Shown one piece after another: positions 43,830-52,302 of a stretch of DNA of 64,000 nucleotides. A program made the translations under genes and the position numbers. The notes under the pieces are model-generated. The model saw only the letters and a list, made by a program, of their open reading frames with translations, was not told where the DNA came from and made no database searches. Each line of letters starts with the position of its first letter. The first letter of the stretch is position 1. Source of the DNA: Massilia yuzhufengensis (GTDB taxonomy: Bacteria; Pseudomonadota; Gammaproteobacteria; Burkholderiales; Burkholderiaceae_D); contig NZ_FOLD01000010.1 of the NCBI RefSeq assembly GCF_900112225.1, positions 1 to 64,000 on the forward strand, given 5' to 3'.

Positions 43830-44828
43830 TCAGGATGCGGTTGGTGGCGGCGTCGAGCTCAGGAACGCTGCCGCGACAATTGCTGCAATAAGGAAGACTG
43901 CTTCCGCCCGCAGGATCAATACGAACCTCCGGTCCGGACTCGACTCAGCTGCGATAAGCGTACTGGCTTCGTTCCCGTTGCCCGCCTTCCGGTCTCCACC
44001 AGTTTTGGCACGCTTGGAAGCTTTGCGAAGGCGCGAAAGCATCGCAGGCATGACAACGAAGCGATTCAGGCCTCCCAGCGCGGAGGCGCAGAGCACCAGG
44101 CCGATCTTGACCAGCAAAGTCGCCGCATAGGGATTGCCGAATGCGTTGTCGAATCCGCCGAGGCCTCGCCAGGCGGCGATGATACCGGTCGTGAAGATCC
44201 CGACCAACGCGATGGTTGCCGAATGCGACAGTGCGGCAATGTAGTCGGCGCAGTCGCGGCGGCTCTGCAGTTCTGTACCAGGCCCGCCAGGCAGGGCGAT
44301 CAATCCGGCCACAAGCACTTCGCCTACCCAGAGGCTGATCAGGACCAGGTGCACCCAATCGAATGCCACTGCCCATATGAAATCGCCGCCGGCGCCCGCG
44401 TGGCTGACCATGCTGCGGCTGTAGAGCAGCACGCCGATCGCCCCGATGCGGATCATTGATGCGGGCTTGCCCCTCTGGTCGCGTGCGGTGCAAACGGCAC
44501 CGATGACGATGAGTGCTGCCGCGCCGATCATCCACGCCATCCCATAGTGGGTAGCGGTGATCACCGAACGGACAGCCGGCAGCGCCTCGGCAAGCGGCAC
44601 TTCCGCCATCGACGCCGCCTCGACCCAGAGGATCGCCACGTACGCCAACATCGCCGAGCCGGTCGCGCCAAGCACGGCAGTGCGCAGGCGAGGCAGAAGT
44701 CCGGTTACCCAGGAAGACGTACCCGCGCGAAGCCAAAGCGTTGCCGCGCTCGCACCAACGAGCACGGCAAACGACAGGTTCAGGACGACTGTGACGGCGC
44801 GCTGCAGGGACGCGAGGTCAGACTCCAC
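43830..44828 (-). CDS. copD: Copper resistance inner-membrane protein CopD
   Basis: The 332-residue membrane protein has about eight hydrophobic segments. Conserved His in HYGMAWMIGA, SHAGAGGDFIWAVAFDWVHL and ALSHSATIALV fit the CopD/PcoD family, which works with CopC in copper movement across the inner membrane. Its start directly follows the copC stop (44829/44828), which indicates coupling. Confidence 0.9.
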   Translation of the reverse strand: MESDLASLQRAVTVVLNLSFAVLVGASAATLWLRAGTSSWVTGLLPRLRTAVLGATGSAMLAYVAILWVEAASMAEVPLAEALPAVRSVITATHYGMAWMIGAAALIVIGAVCTARDQRGKPASMIRIGAIGVLLYSRSMVSHAGAGGDFIWAVAFDWVHLVLISLWVGEVLVAGLIALPGGPGTELQSRRDCADYIAALSHSATIALVGIFTTGIIAAWRGLGGFDNAFGNPYAATLLVKIGLVLCASALGGLNRFVVMPAMLSRLRKASKRAKTGGDRKAGNGNEASTLIAAESSPDRRFVLILRAEAVFLIAAIVAAAFLSSTPPPTAS

Positions 44829-45194
44829 TTATTTCACCTGGAAATTAAACTCGCCCTTGACCTTGTGCCCGTCCCGGGTGACGGTACTCCATTGGACACG
44901 GTACGCGCCGGCATGCAGTCCGGGCGTAGTGGCAATCAGGGCTTTGGCGTTGGCGGGATCCGATGCAATCTTCGAAGGCTCGACAACAGTGCCTTTCTCG
45001 TCGACCAGCTTGATTTTGCTGAACGGCAGTTCCAGCGGCTCGTTGAACTGCAGGCGCACCTGTGCAGGCGCCGGACTGACGACACTGTTGGCTTGGGGAG
45101 TCGATGCCTCGAGCTTTGCGTGAGCGAAGGCGGCGGGAGCCGACAACGTGGAAATGGCCGCGGCTGTGGCGACAAGCAGATTTTTAATGTTCAT
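44829..45194 (-). CDS. copC: Periplasmic copper-binding protein CopC
   Basis: The 121-residue protein has a signal peptide (to AAFA, residue 24), so the mature protein begins HAKLEASTPQ. This amino-terminal His, with the later DGHKVKG His, forms the Cu2+ site. The beta-barrel core (VRLQFNEPLELPFSKIKLVD) is standard and the length is typical. It is coupled to copD. The Met-rich Cu+ loop of PcoC is not obvious, so a Cu2+-only form is likely. Confidence 0.93.
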   Translation of the reverse strand: MNIKNLLVATAAAISTLSAPAAFAHAKLEASTPQANSVVSPAPAQVRLQFNEPLELPFSKIKLVDEKGTVVEPSKIASDPANAKALIATTPGLHAGAYRVQWSTVTRDGHKVKGEFNFQVK

Positions 45195-45256
45195 GTTGTT
45201 TCTCCTATGTGTCCCGCATTCGTGGAATGCGGGACTCGACGATGGCCCGATACTGC

Positions 45257-45628
45257 TTACTGGGCCTTCTGCATCTGCGTGATTGTCACGGCGCCGTTCA
45301 CCCGGTCGGCCGAAAACTTGACCTTGTCGCCTACCTTGACTTGCTCCAGCATTGCCGGGTCCTGGACACGGAAGACCATCGTCATCGCGGCCATGTCGAG
45401 GTTCTTGAGTTCCCCATGGCGCAAGGTGATCTTCCCTGCGTCCTTGTCGATCTTCTTGACTTCGCCGTCGACCAGTTCGGCCGGTGCCGCCTGGTGGCCC
45501 GCATGGGATGCGTGCGCACCGTGCGAGCCGTTGCCGGCGTGGCTACCGTGGCCATTGTCCTGTGCCGTTGCGATCGACGCGCCGGCGGCCATGGCGATTG
45601 CCAGAGTCAGTTTCGAGAATGCGTTCAT
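45257..45628 (-). CDS. cusF: CusF-like periplasmic copper chaperone
   Basis: The 123-residue protein has a signal peptide (to about residue 22), a His/Gly-rich stretch (DNGHGSHAGNGSHGAHASH) and a CusF OB-fold domain with KITLRHGELKNLDMAAMTM. The Met pair of the Cu+ site is present, but the ligand Trp is replaced (LDMAAMTM instead of a W-P-x-MTM motif). The start ATG at 45628 follows AAGGAG. A second CusF domain is fused to CusB in this window. Confidence 0.88.
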   Translation of the reverse strand: MNAFSKLTLAIAMAAGASIATAQDNGHGSHAGNGSHGAHASHAGHQAAPAELVDGEVKKIDKDAGKITLRHGELKNLDMAAMTMVFRVQDPAMLEQVKVGDKVKFSADRVNGAVTITQMQKAQ

Positions 45629-45650
45629 GGTGTCTCCTTTCGTGGTTGGT

Positions 45651-46094
45651 TCAGTTGTAGTGCTTGAAAACTTTGGTCTTGCCGTCCGCCTGTACAAGCA
45701 GGACGTCATACGGGTCCTTGCGCGGCCCCTCCATGCCTGGAGAACCGAGCGGCATGGCCGGGACTGCAAGCCCCTTGGCCTTTGGCTTTTCCGCCAGCAG
45801 GCGCTTGATGTCGCTCGCCGGCACGTGCCCCTCGATCGCATAACCCTGCACGATGGCGGTATGGCAGGAGCCCAGCTCGTTCGGAATGCCGCCGCGTTCG
45901 CGGTAGTCCGACGGGTTGGCGACGTTCGTCACCTTGGGTGCAAAACCGTTGGCCTTCAGGTGGTCCACCCAGGCCGCGCAGCATCCGCAGTACTCGCTTT
46001 TGTAGACGTCGATGACTGGCGCAGCTGCCATTGCCAGCATGGGCAGGGACAATGCCGCGGCCAGCGCCGATTTCGAGATGAGTCGCTTGAACAT
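45651..46094 (-). CDS. copG: DUF411 protein, CopG-type
   Basis: The 147-residue periplasmic protein has a signal peptide (to about residue 24), the CxCC motif SEYCGCCAAWVDHLKANGF (about 34-52) and GSCHTAIVQGYAIEGHVP (about 75-93). This is the DUF411 pattern of CopG, a copper-binding redox-type protein found beside multicopper oxidases. AGGAG precedes the ATG at 46094. It sits 22 bases downstream of the oxidase gene. Confidence 0.9.
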   Translation of the reverse strand: MFKRLISKSALAAALSLPMLAMAAAPVIDVYKSEYCGCCAAWVDHLKANGFAPKVTNVANPSDYRERGGIPNELGSCHTAIVQGYAIEGHVPASDIKRLLAEKPKAKGLAVPAMPLGSPGMEGPRKDPYDVLLVQADGKTKVFKHYN

Positions 46095-46116
46095 GAGGTC
46101 TTCTCCTCGACGGTTG

Positions 46117-47508
46117 TCAGTGATGGCCCTGGTGGCCCTTGGGTTTACGGACGGTGACTTCCACCTCGGGCGTCTTCGCCGCCGGCATGGCCTGGCCGCC
46201 CGGGTTGTGGTTGCGAACGGCCGCCGGCGGCTCGCCCTTCCATTCATAAGCCACCGTGCCCGCAGGGTGCTTGTACCAGCCCGGATCCTTGTAGTCGCCC
46301 GGCTTCTGATCCTTGCGGACTTTCAGCACGGTGAACATGCCGCCCATCTCGACACCCCCGAACGGCCCTTGGCCAGTCATCATCGGCAGGGTGTTGTCGG
46401 GCAGCGGCATCTCCATGTCGCCCATCGAGCCGCCTTTTTCGCCCATCACCATGTAGTCGGGTACCAGCTTGGTGATCTTCTCGGCCACCCCGCGGTGGTC
46501 CACGCCGATCAGGGTTGGGACGTCGTGGCCCATGGCGTTCATCGTGTGGTGCGACTTGTGGCAGTGGAAGGCCCAGTCACCCGGCTCGTCAGCGATAAAC
46601 TCGATAGCGCGCATTTGGCCAACGGCGATGTCGGTCGTCACCTCTGGCCAGCGCGACTCAGGCCGGGTCCAGCCGCCATCGGTGCCAGTAACCTCGAACT
46701 CGTGTCCATGCAGGTGGATCGGGTGGTTCGTCATCGTCAGGTTGCCGGTGCGGATGCGCACGCGGTCGCCTTGGCGCACGTTCATGGTATCGATGCCCGG
46801 GAAAACGCGGCTGTTAAAGGTCCAGATATTGAAATCGAGCATTTCGTTGACCCGCGGGGTGTAGCTGCCCGGCTCGATGTCGTAGGCGTTCAGCAGGAAT
46901 ACGAAATCGCGATCAACCTTGTGATGGGCCGGATTCTTTGGGTGCGTGACCCAGAAGCCCATCATGCCCATCGCCATCTGGACCATTTCGTCAGCATGCG
47001 GGTGGTACATGAAGGTACCCGGGCGGCGAGCGACGAACTCGTAGACGAAGGTCTTGCCCGGCTGGATGCCCGGCTGGTTCAGGCCTGTGACGCCGTCCAT
47101 GCCGTTGGGGAGGCGCTGGCCATGCCAATGGATGCTGGTGTGCTCCGGCAGTTTGTTGGTGACGAAGATGCGCACCCGGTCGCCTTCTACCACTTCGATG
47201 GTTGGTCCGGGACTCTGGCCGTTGTAGCCCCACAGGTTGGCTTTCATGCCGGGCGCTATCTCGCGAACCACGGGTTCAGCGATCAGGTGGAACTCCTTGA
47301 CGCCATTGTTCATGCGCCAGGGCAGGGACCAGCCGTTCAGGGTGACGACCGGGTTGTATGGCCGGCCGTTCGGTGGCGGTGGAGGTGGCTGCGTAGCCGC
47401 GCTGGTCATGATTGGGGCTTCCGGGAGGGTGGCCGCGCCAGCACGGCTGACCAGTCCGGCGCCGACCAGGGCGGCTGCGCCAGTGAAGAAATCTCGACGA
47501 GAACTCAT
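46117..47508 (-). CDS. Second multicopper oxidase (Tat-exported)
   Basis: The 463-residue oxidase has a twin-Arg signal SSRRDFFTGAAALVGAG. Copper motifs are HWHGQRLP, MYHPHADEM, HPIHLHGHEFEV and HCHKSHHTMNAM; the last has the HCHxxxHxxxxM spacing of a type 1 site. It is shorter and of a different subgroup from the CopA oxidase at 30375, with a Met/Gly-rich tail (SMGDMEMPLPDNTLPMM) and a Pro run after the signal. It likely oxidises Cu+ in the periplasm. The ATG at 47508 lies 18 bases after the TolC-like gene. Confidence 0.92.
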   Translation of the reverse strand: MSSRRDFFTGAAALVGAGLVSRAGAATLPEAPIMTSAATQPPPPPPNGRPYNPVVTLNGWSLPWRMNNGVKEFHLIAEPVVREIAPGMKANLWGYNGQSPGPTIEVVEGDRVRIFVTNKLPEHTSIHWHGQRLPNGMDGVTGLNQPGIQPGKTFVYEFVARRPGTFMYHPHADEMVQMAMGMMGFWVTHPKNPAHHKVDRDFVFLLNAYDIEPGSYTPRVNEMLDFNIWTFNSRVFPGIDTMNVRQGDRVRIRTGNLTMTNHPIHLHGHEFEVTGTDGGWTRPESRWPEVTTDIAVGQMRAIEFIADEPGDWAFHCHKSHHTMNAMGHDVPTLIGVDHRGVAEKITKLVPDYMVMGEKGGSMGDMEMPLPDNTLPMMTGQGPFGGVEMGGMFTVLKVRKDQKPGDYKDPGWYKHPAGTVAYEWKGEPPAAVRNHNPGGQAMPAAKTPEVEVTVRKPKGHQGHH

Positions 47509-47526
47509 TGTTGATTCATTCCTTGT

Positions 47527-48951
47527 TTAGTGTTCCGCGGCAGCTTCGGCGGGCGCGGCGGTTGAAGCCATGGAGATCGCGGACCCTGCGCCGCCGCTGC
47601 CGCTGATGGCGGCCTGCAGATCCGTTTCGGCGATCCAGAACTCTCGCTGCGCGTCGATGGCCGCATTCACGCCCGCGATCTGTGCGCGTGCGTCGGCCAG
47701 CAGTTCGAACACGCTCAAGAGCATGCCGTTGTAGCGAAGCAGGCTCTCTTCGGAAATCTTCTTCCGCAGTGGTACCAGCTGGTCGCGATGCTGCCTGGCG
47801 ACGTCATAGTTTGTCCGGTAAGCGGAATACGCTTCGCGGACCTGTGACCGGGCATTGATGGCGGTATCTGCGGTGCGGTGGACCGATTGCATGTAGAGCG
47901 CCTCGGCCTTCGCCACACGTGCGCCTCCCCAATCGAAGATCGGCAGGGCGAGTTCGATCTCGTATCCGTTTTCCCGGGGTGCACCGGACTTGCTCGAGTT
48001 GACGTATCCCGCGTCGAGGACGTTTATGACGCCGGTTGCCTTTGTCAGGCCCAGTGCGCGCGCAGTCGACTCGGTGCCGAGCTTTGCCAGGCGTACATCG
48101 AGGCGCTGCTGCATCGCGAGCGACTCGATATTGCCTGCCTCGCGCGGAACCGCCGGCAGCTCGGGCAGCTTGTCCGGAAGCTGGAACGCCGTGTTTTCTC
48201 CCCACACACCCATCAGCCGGGCAAGCTGCTCGCGCGCGGCCGTCGCACTGTGCCGTGCACGTGCCAGCTGGGTCGAGGCTTCGCTCGAGAATGCTTGTTC
48301 GCGCGCCTGGTCGAGGGCGCTCAGGTTCCCGACCTTGGCCATGCGCTGCGCCAGTTCGGCACTCGCGCCGGCCGCTTCACGCACTTGCTCCGCATAGCGC
48401 GCCGACTGCACTGCCGCGACGGCATTGAAGTAGGCCTTGCGCGTGTCTGCCGCGAGCCGGACCGCTTCGTTTGCCGCGACCAGCTTGGCGCTCTCGAAAC
48501 GGCGCGACTCGATATCGCGACGGATCGGGATGGTCACGAGTCCGACGAGATCGAACATGACGCTGCGTTCGATCTCCGTTTCGCCGCCGCCGGACATGCG
48601 GCTGAAGCTGAAGCCGGGGTTGGCCATGCGGCCGGCTTGCACCAGATCGGCCTCGGCGACACCCAGTTCGGCGAGCGACGCCCGCAAGCCGCGGTTGTTG
48701 ATCAGGGCGACACGGACCGCGCTGTCGGCGGAGAGCGGCTGCTTCAGCAACTGATTCAGCTCGTCCTGGATGGCCGCGCTATCGGCATTCGTCCTGGGCA
48801 GGCGAACGTCCTGGCCGGTGCGCTCGGCGGTCAAGGTTGAGACAGCGTCCAGGCCGCCGTCCTTGGAGAACGTCGCGCAACCGCTCAACGCGAGGAGCAT
48901 GGCGGCTGCTGCGACGGCACGCATTGTGGGAATTGAAAGCTTTGTTGTCAT
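47527..48951 (-). CDS. TolC-family outer-membrane lipoprotein
   Basis: The 474-residue protein has a lipobox (LALSGC, Cys near residue 25) and two OEP-type repeats with long helices (LSADSAVRVALINNRGLRASL opens the first). It resembles outer-membrane factors found with multicopper oxidase and CopG genes. No RND pump or adaptor lies beside it, so it either serves CusBA or CzcBA, or has another role. The start at 48951 is 12 bases after the His-rich gene's stop. Confidence 0.88.
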   Translation of the reverse strand: MTTKLSIPTMRAVAAAAMLLALSGCATFSKDGGLDAVSTLTAERTGQDVRLPRTNADSAAIQDELNQLLKQPLSADSAVRVALINNRGLRASLAELGVAEADLVQAGRMANPGFSFSRMSGGGETEIERSVMFDLVGLVTIPIRRDIESRRFESAKLVAANEAVRLAADTRKAYFNAVAAVQSARYAEQVREAAGASAELAQRMAKVGNLSALDQAREQAFSSEASTQLARARHSATAAREQLARLMGVWGENTAFQLPDKLPELPAVPREAGNIESLAMQQRLDVRLAKLGTESTARALGLTKATGVINVLDAGYVNSSKSGAPRENGYEIELALPIFDWGGARVAKAEALYMQSVHRTADTAINARSQVREAYSAYRTNYDVARQHRDQLVPLRKKISEESLLRYNGMLLSVFELLADARAQIAGVNAAIDAQREFWIAETDLQAAISGSGGAGSAISMASTAAPAEAAAEH

Positions 48952-48963
48952 TATGTGTTCGGC

Positions 48964-49332
48964 TTAATGATGTTTGCTGTGATCCACAGGCGCAGGACTG
49001 GCCGGCTTCGCTGGCGAAGTGGGCGCTGGTGCGGACGGAGCCGGCGCTTCTTTATGGCCGTGGTGGTTCTGCTCACCGCCGTGGGCACCATGTCCCGCAT
49101 GGCCCGGCGCTCCGGCAACGGCATCGTTTGCGGCGCGCCAGGATTTGTCAGGCGTCGCTTGGGCGTCCTGCGGTGCAGGCGAACGACTGGTAATGACCGA
49201 CTCGTACACGGTCGGTGGTACTGCCACTGCGGGGTCCGCAGGGTCTGGCAGCGGACGGGATTGCTGGGCGTGCGCGTACATCGGCAGTACCAGCACGGCG
49301 CCAATAGCGGCAGCCAAAAGCTTGGAAGTCAT
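48964..49332 (-). CDS. His-rich periplasmic protein of unknown function
   Basis: The 122-residue protein has a signal peptide (to AHA, about residue 22), a Pro-rich middle and a His-rich tail (GHAGHGAHGGEQNHHGHKE, ending HSKHH). It probably binds copper or other metals loosely. The ATG at 49332 has GAGG 8 bases upstream; an in-frame TTG two codons earlier is less likely. Second gene of this copper operon. Confidence 0.8.
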   Translation of the reverse strand: MTSKLLAAAIGAVLVLPMYAHAQQSRPLPDPADPAVAVPPTVYESVITSRSPAPQDAQATPDKSWRAANDAVAGAPGHAGHGAHGGEQNHHGHKEAPAPSAPAPTSPAKPASPAPVDHSKHH

Positions 49333-49440
49333 GGACAATCCTCAAAATCAGTAACAGGGCGTGCGTAGACACGCGCGAATGCTCAAGAGCGATGACGGCA
49401 CTAGAGGATAGCGGGTCAGCTCTTGTTACGATTAAGCGGA

Positions 49441-49860
49441 TTAGTGCCGGGGAGGGCGCTGGGGGCCGTCCTGGATGAAGCCTACGGCGAAGGCCGCAGG
49501 CGCAACGACGACTACGTCTGAGCCATCGAAGGCCGGAACAACGAGATGAGTGGAGGGTGGCGCGACAGCACCCAGGCAGAATGCGGAACAGGCGCTGCAG
49601 GTGGAGTGAGGCTTCTTGTCGGCCTTGGAGTCTGCCTGATCGACATCGACCAGGGAATCTGCCGCTTGGCTGGCATGGTCGCCACCGTGGTGAGCATGCG
49701 CACTGGCCATGTGCTCGTGCGACAGCAAGCCAGGGTCGATCGAACCCTGGCTGGATTGCTGGTGAACCGGACCGCACGACATACGGTTGGCCGCAACCGC
49801 GTGCAGCGGAAGCACGGCCAACATTAGCCAAACGAAAAATGTCTTGAGTGCGCGGTTCAT
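49441..49860 (-). CDS. Small secreted Cys/His protein leading the second copper operon
   Basis: The 139-residue protein has a signal peptide (FFVWLMLAVLPLHAVAA), a His-rich stretch (HEHMASAHAHHGGDH) and a Cys cluster STCSACSAFCLGAVAPPS. The layout is that of the 29678-30118 gene. It starts the minus-strand operon that runs to 43359. A TGCTATACT element ends 10 bases before the ATG, and there is no ribosome binding site, so translation may use a very short leader. The likely role is periplasmic metal binding (inference). Confidence 0.78.
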   Translation of the reverse strand: MNRALKTFFVWLMLAVLPLHAVAANRMSCGPVHQQSSQGSIDPGLLSHEHMASAHAHHGGDHASQAADSLVDVDQADSKADKKPHSTCSACSAFCLGAVAPPSTHLVVPAFDGSDVVVVAPAAFAVGFIQDGPQRPPRH

Positions 49861-49870
49861 AGATGTGGGA

Positions 49871-49892
49871 AGTATAGCACGCCAATTTTGGC
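49871..49892 (-). promoter_or_regulatory. Promoter of the second copper operon with adjacent inverted repeat
   Basis: The minus strand has TGCTATACT at 49879-49871, an extended -10, 10 bases before the ATG. A 12-bp inverted repeat GCCAA-TT-TTGGC at 49881-49892 lies just upstream and could be an operator. Confidence 0.5.
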
Positions 49893-50092
49893 CTGGAGCA
49901 TCCTTAAGGCTGACTAAAGTCAGGCGCTGGCCGAGTGGCATGCAGTGATTGGCAGGCGCGGCTGATCTACGGAGATGTACAGACAAGGTGCGTTAGCGCA
50001 CAGCCTTAATCATCGAACTCCTTCCAGAATCGCCAATGGAGGCGCCACATTGTGCGGCACTAAGTGCTGATCATTTACTCAAGGAGAAGAAT

Positions 50093-50497
50093 ATGAAGAA
50101 AGTTCAAACCCGTATCACTCTCATGGCCGGTGCATTTGCACTCGTTTCCGCTGTGTCGCTGAATGCGTTTGCGCAGTCCGGGCAACACGCGCAGCATGGG
50201 GCCCCGTCAGGCCAAGCTGGTCAACACCACGACATGCCTGGACACGAGATGATGCAGTCGATGGAGGCCATGCACCAGAAGATGTCGAGCATGCAGATGA
50301 CCGGGGATCACGATCATGACTTCGCCATGATGATGCGCTCGCATCATCAGGCAGGTATCGATATGGCAAAAGCCCAGCTCAAGAACGGCAAGGATCCGCA
50401 AATGCAGGCGATGGCCAAGAAGGTAATCTCCGACCAGACCAAGGAGATCAAGAAGCTCGACCAGTGGATGGCGAAGCACAAGGCGACGAGCAAGTAA
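50093..50497 (+). CDS. Secreted DUF305 protein (copper-associated)
   Basis: The 134-residue exported protein has a signal peptide (to AFAQ, about residue 27) and a His/Met-rich mature part. The DUF305 motif HDHDFAMMMRSHHQAGIDMAKAQL is followed by VISDQTKEIKKLDQWM. Such ferritin-like helical proteins bind copper or silver in the periplasm. The ATG at 50093 follows AAGGAG. It is divergent from the second copper operon. A relative is encoded at 55062-55514. Confidence 0.88.
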   Translation: MKKVQTRITLMAGAFALVSAVSLNAFAQSGQHAQHGAPSGQAGQHHDMPGHEMMQSMEAMHQKMSSMQMTGDHDHDFAMMMRSHHQAGIDMAKAQLKNGKDPQMQAMAKKVISDQTKEIKKLDQWMAKHKATSK

Positions 50498-50617
50498 GCG
50501 GCGACGCAGACGGTACCGGTGTGCACTATGCGCCGGTGCCGCTGTGAGCCCTGCGTCAGCGCTTTCAGGTAGAGATGGTTGCCGATCTGTATCGTACAAC
50601 GGGACATCACAGCAGAT

Positions 50618-50631
50618 GCTACATTTTTTGC
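50618..50631 (+). promoter_or_regulatory. Extended -10 immediately before a truncated secreted ORF
   Basis: TGCTACATT (50617-50625) ends 6 bases before the ATG at 50632. Element and spacing match those before the gene at 29678. Confidence 0.5.
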
Positions 50632-50796
50632 ATGACTGCCGCCTTCCGCAAAATTGCTTGGTGTCTGCTGTCCTTGTTGGTCGGGTACCATGGGTATGCG
50701 ACCGCAGCCGTCACATGCCACAACTTGAAGGTGGAAATTGGGGAGAATAGGGAAAACGGAAAAAATCGGGCGCTAAGCCCTGTTACCGATTCTTGA
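50632..50796 (+). CDS. Probable truncated small secreted protein
   Basis: This 54-codon frame begins MTAAFRKIAWCLLSLLVGYHG, which reads as a signal peptide with cleavage near ATAAVTCH. A short Lys/Asn/Glu-rich stretch ends it. It may be the 5' remnant of a third copper-operon lead gene, cut off near the transposase remnant that follows. The shared promoter layout supports transcription; a function is not supported. Confidence 0.45.
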   Translation: MTAAFRKIAWCLLSLLVGYHGYATAAVTCHNLKVEIGENRENGKNRALSPVTDS

Positions 50797-50841
50797 AGTC
50801 CGCAGCGGCCGATATTTTTCTCATCAACCTTCTTGCTCTTC

Positions 50842-51011
50842 CTTCAAATGTAATATCCGGTCCCGTAGATGTGCTCCCAGGCCAACGAGGACACGAAACT
50901 GCAGCATACTGGCGTCGGGGAGCTGCCAGGACCGCGCGCAACCTGTGTCGCCCGCTCCAGAAACACCGCATGCCAAAGAACGATGGCGCCCGTCACCAGG
51001 TTTAAGCCGCG
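50842..51011 (-). pseudogene. 3' remnant of a Tn3-family transposase gene
   Basis: The minus strand encodes GLNLVTGAIVLWHAVFLERAT and, after a divergent or frameshifted middle, LAWEHIYGTGYYI before TGA. These match the extreme C terminus of Tn3-family TnpA, whose consensus has NLV.AI.LWNTVYLERAV and PLGWEHINLTGDY. All upstream parts of the gene are missing. It marks an old transposon boundary to the left of the sulfite gene set. Confidence 0.8.
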
Positions 51012-51179
51012 GTCGCACATATCACCTTAAGCGATGAATCAAGACCGCTCTGGCAAGCGCATTGCGCGACTGCTTGCCAAGCGTATCAGACTGTAACTTT
51101 CTGCAATACCACCAAGTTTCTCGTATTAAAAAAATACAGATCCTCGATTTCTAACGGTAGCCGCTAATCGGGCAGTGCT

Positions 51180-52196
51180 TCAAACGATGCCGAGCATTTT
51201 TATCAGGAAAAAACTGATGACTGCCAACGCCAGCAGCGACAACACGACAACTGCGGCGACCCGGCAACCGGCCCGCATGACTGAGCGCGCATCGACGCCG
51301 AGTCCGAGTGCGGCCATCGACATAATGGTGAGGAAATTCGCCGTCACGTGCATCGGCGCAATTGCCGCCTCTGGAATGGCGCCGAACGAGCGCAAGGTCA
51401 GCAGTAGCAAAAAGCCGACGATGAACCACGGGACCATATGCGACAGCGCAGGACGACGACCACCTTCGCGCCGACCAATCAGCGACAGTACCAGCACGAC
51501 TGGGCCCAGCATCAGCACCCGCACCAGTTTCACCAGGGTGCCGATGTGGACGCTGCTAAGCGATATCGATGAGGTCGCGGCCAGCACCTGGGGCACCGCG
51601 TAGACGGTCAGCCCGGCAAAGACACCGAACTGCGTTGGTGAAAACGACAACAGTGACACCATTAGCGGCAGCACCAGCACCACGACAACGCCAAGCACGG
51701 CAGTGAAGGCGATCGCCGCAGCGACGTCCTTTCCATCCGCATCGATAACCGGGGCCACCGCGGCAATGGCAGAGTTACCGCAAATCGAATTGCCGCAGGC
51801 AATCAAGATGGCCATCTTGCGCGGCAGACCAAAAGCACGGCCAAGGGCAAAGCTGAGCGCAATCGCGATGGCGACCACTGCCGCGATGCCGCTCATCAGA
51901 CCGATGCCGTTTTCGAGCAGCGCACCGGCGCTGACCGAAGCGCCCAGCAGCACGACCGCGATTTCCAGCAATAATTTCGCACCGACTTGGATGCCGTCTT
52001 CGAAGCGAGTATCGAGCCGATGCACCGTCCGCACGACGGTGCCTAGAAGAATGGCCAGCACCAGGCTTTCGAGCCATGCGTGGCCAAATAAAGCGCTTTC
52101 GATGTTTTCCATTGCGTAAGCTATCGCAGTAACCACAGCGCAAAGTGCCAAGCCTGGCAGCGCGTTGCGAACGAGTTTTAGTGGTTGCTTGACCAT
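51180..52196 (-). CDS. yeiH: YeiH-family putative sulfite/sulfate exporter
   Basis: The 338-residue membrane protein has about ten hydrophobic helices and the family segments ILLGTVVRTVHRLDTRFEDGIQVGAKLLLEIAVVLLGAS and ACGNSICGNSAIAAVAPVI. The UPF0324/YeiH family is annotated as a sulfur oxyanion exporter on limited evidence. The ATG at 52196 follows AGGAG. It is divergent from a LysR gene, as yeiH and yeiE are in enterobacteria. The SorA-type sulfite dehydrogenase in the same cluster supports a sulfite link. Confidence 0.87.
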   Translation of the reverse strand: MVKQPLKLVRNALPGLALCAVVTAIAYAMENIESALFGHAWLESLVLAILLGTVVRTVHRLDTRFEDGIQVGAKLLLEIAVVLLGASVSAGALLENGIGLMSGIAAVVAIAIALSFALGRAFGLPRKMAILIACGNSICGNSAIAAVAPVIDADGKDVAAAIAFTAVLGVVVVLVLPLMVSLLSFSPTQFGVFAGLTVYAVPQVLAATSSISLSSVHIGTLVKLVRVLMLGPVVLVLSLIGRREGGRRPALSHMVPWFIVGFLLLLTLRSFGAIPEAAIAPMHVTANFLTIMSMAALGLGVDARSVMRAGCRVAAVVVLSLLALAVISFFLIKMLGIV

Positions 52197-52279
52197 TTGC
52201 CGCTCCTGATTCTCGAATTCAATAGAACGATTATCAAGTCGACAGATTGTTATGTCCATCTTACAATATCGAATATATC

Positions 52280-52296
52280 GTTCAATAGAATTGAAC
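52280..52296. promoter_or_regulatory. Likely LysR-type operator between yeiH and lysR
   Basis: A perfect dyad GTTCAAT-AGA-ATTGAAC ends 6 bases before the lysR-type start. A related half-site, ATTCAATAGAAC, lies near 52217-52228 closer to yeiH. Two such sites in a divergent gap are typical for LysR regulators. Confidence 0.65.
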
Positions 52297-52302
52297 AATC
52301 AG

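Noticed and set aside
44870..44890. TTGACCTTGTG resembling a CueR promoter inside the copC gene
   Set aside because: It lies within coding sequence, lacks the correctly spaced -10 and encodes conserved CopC residues.
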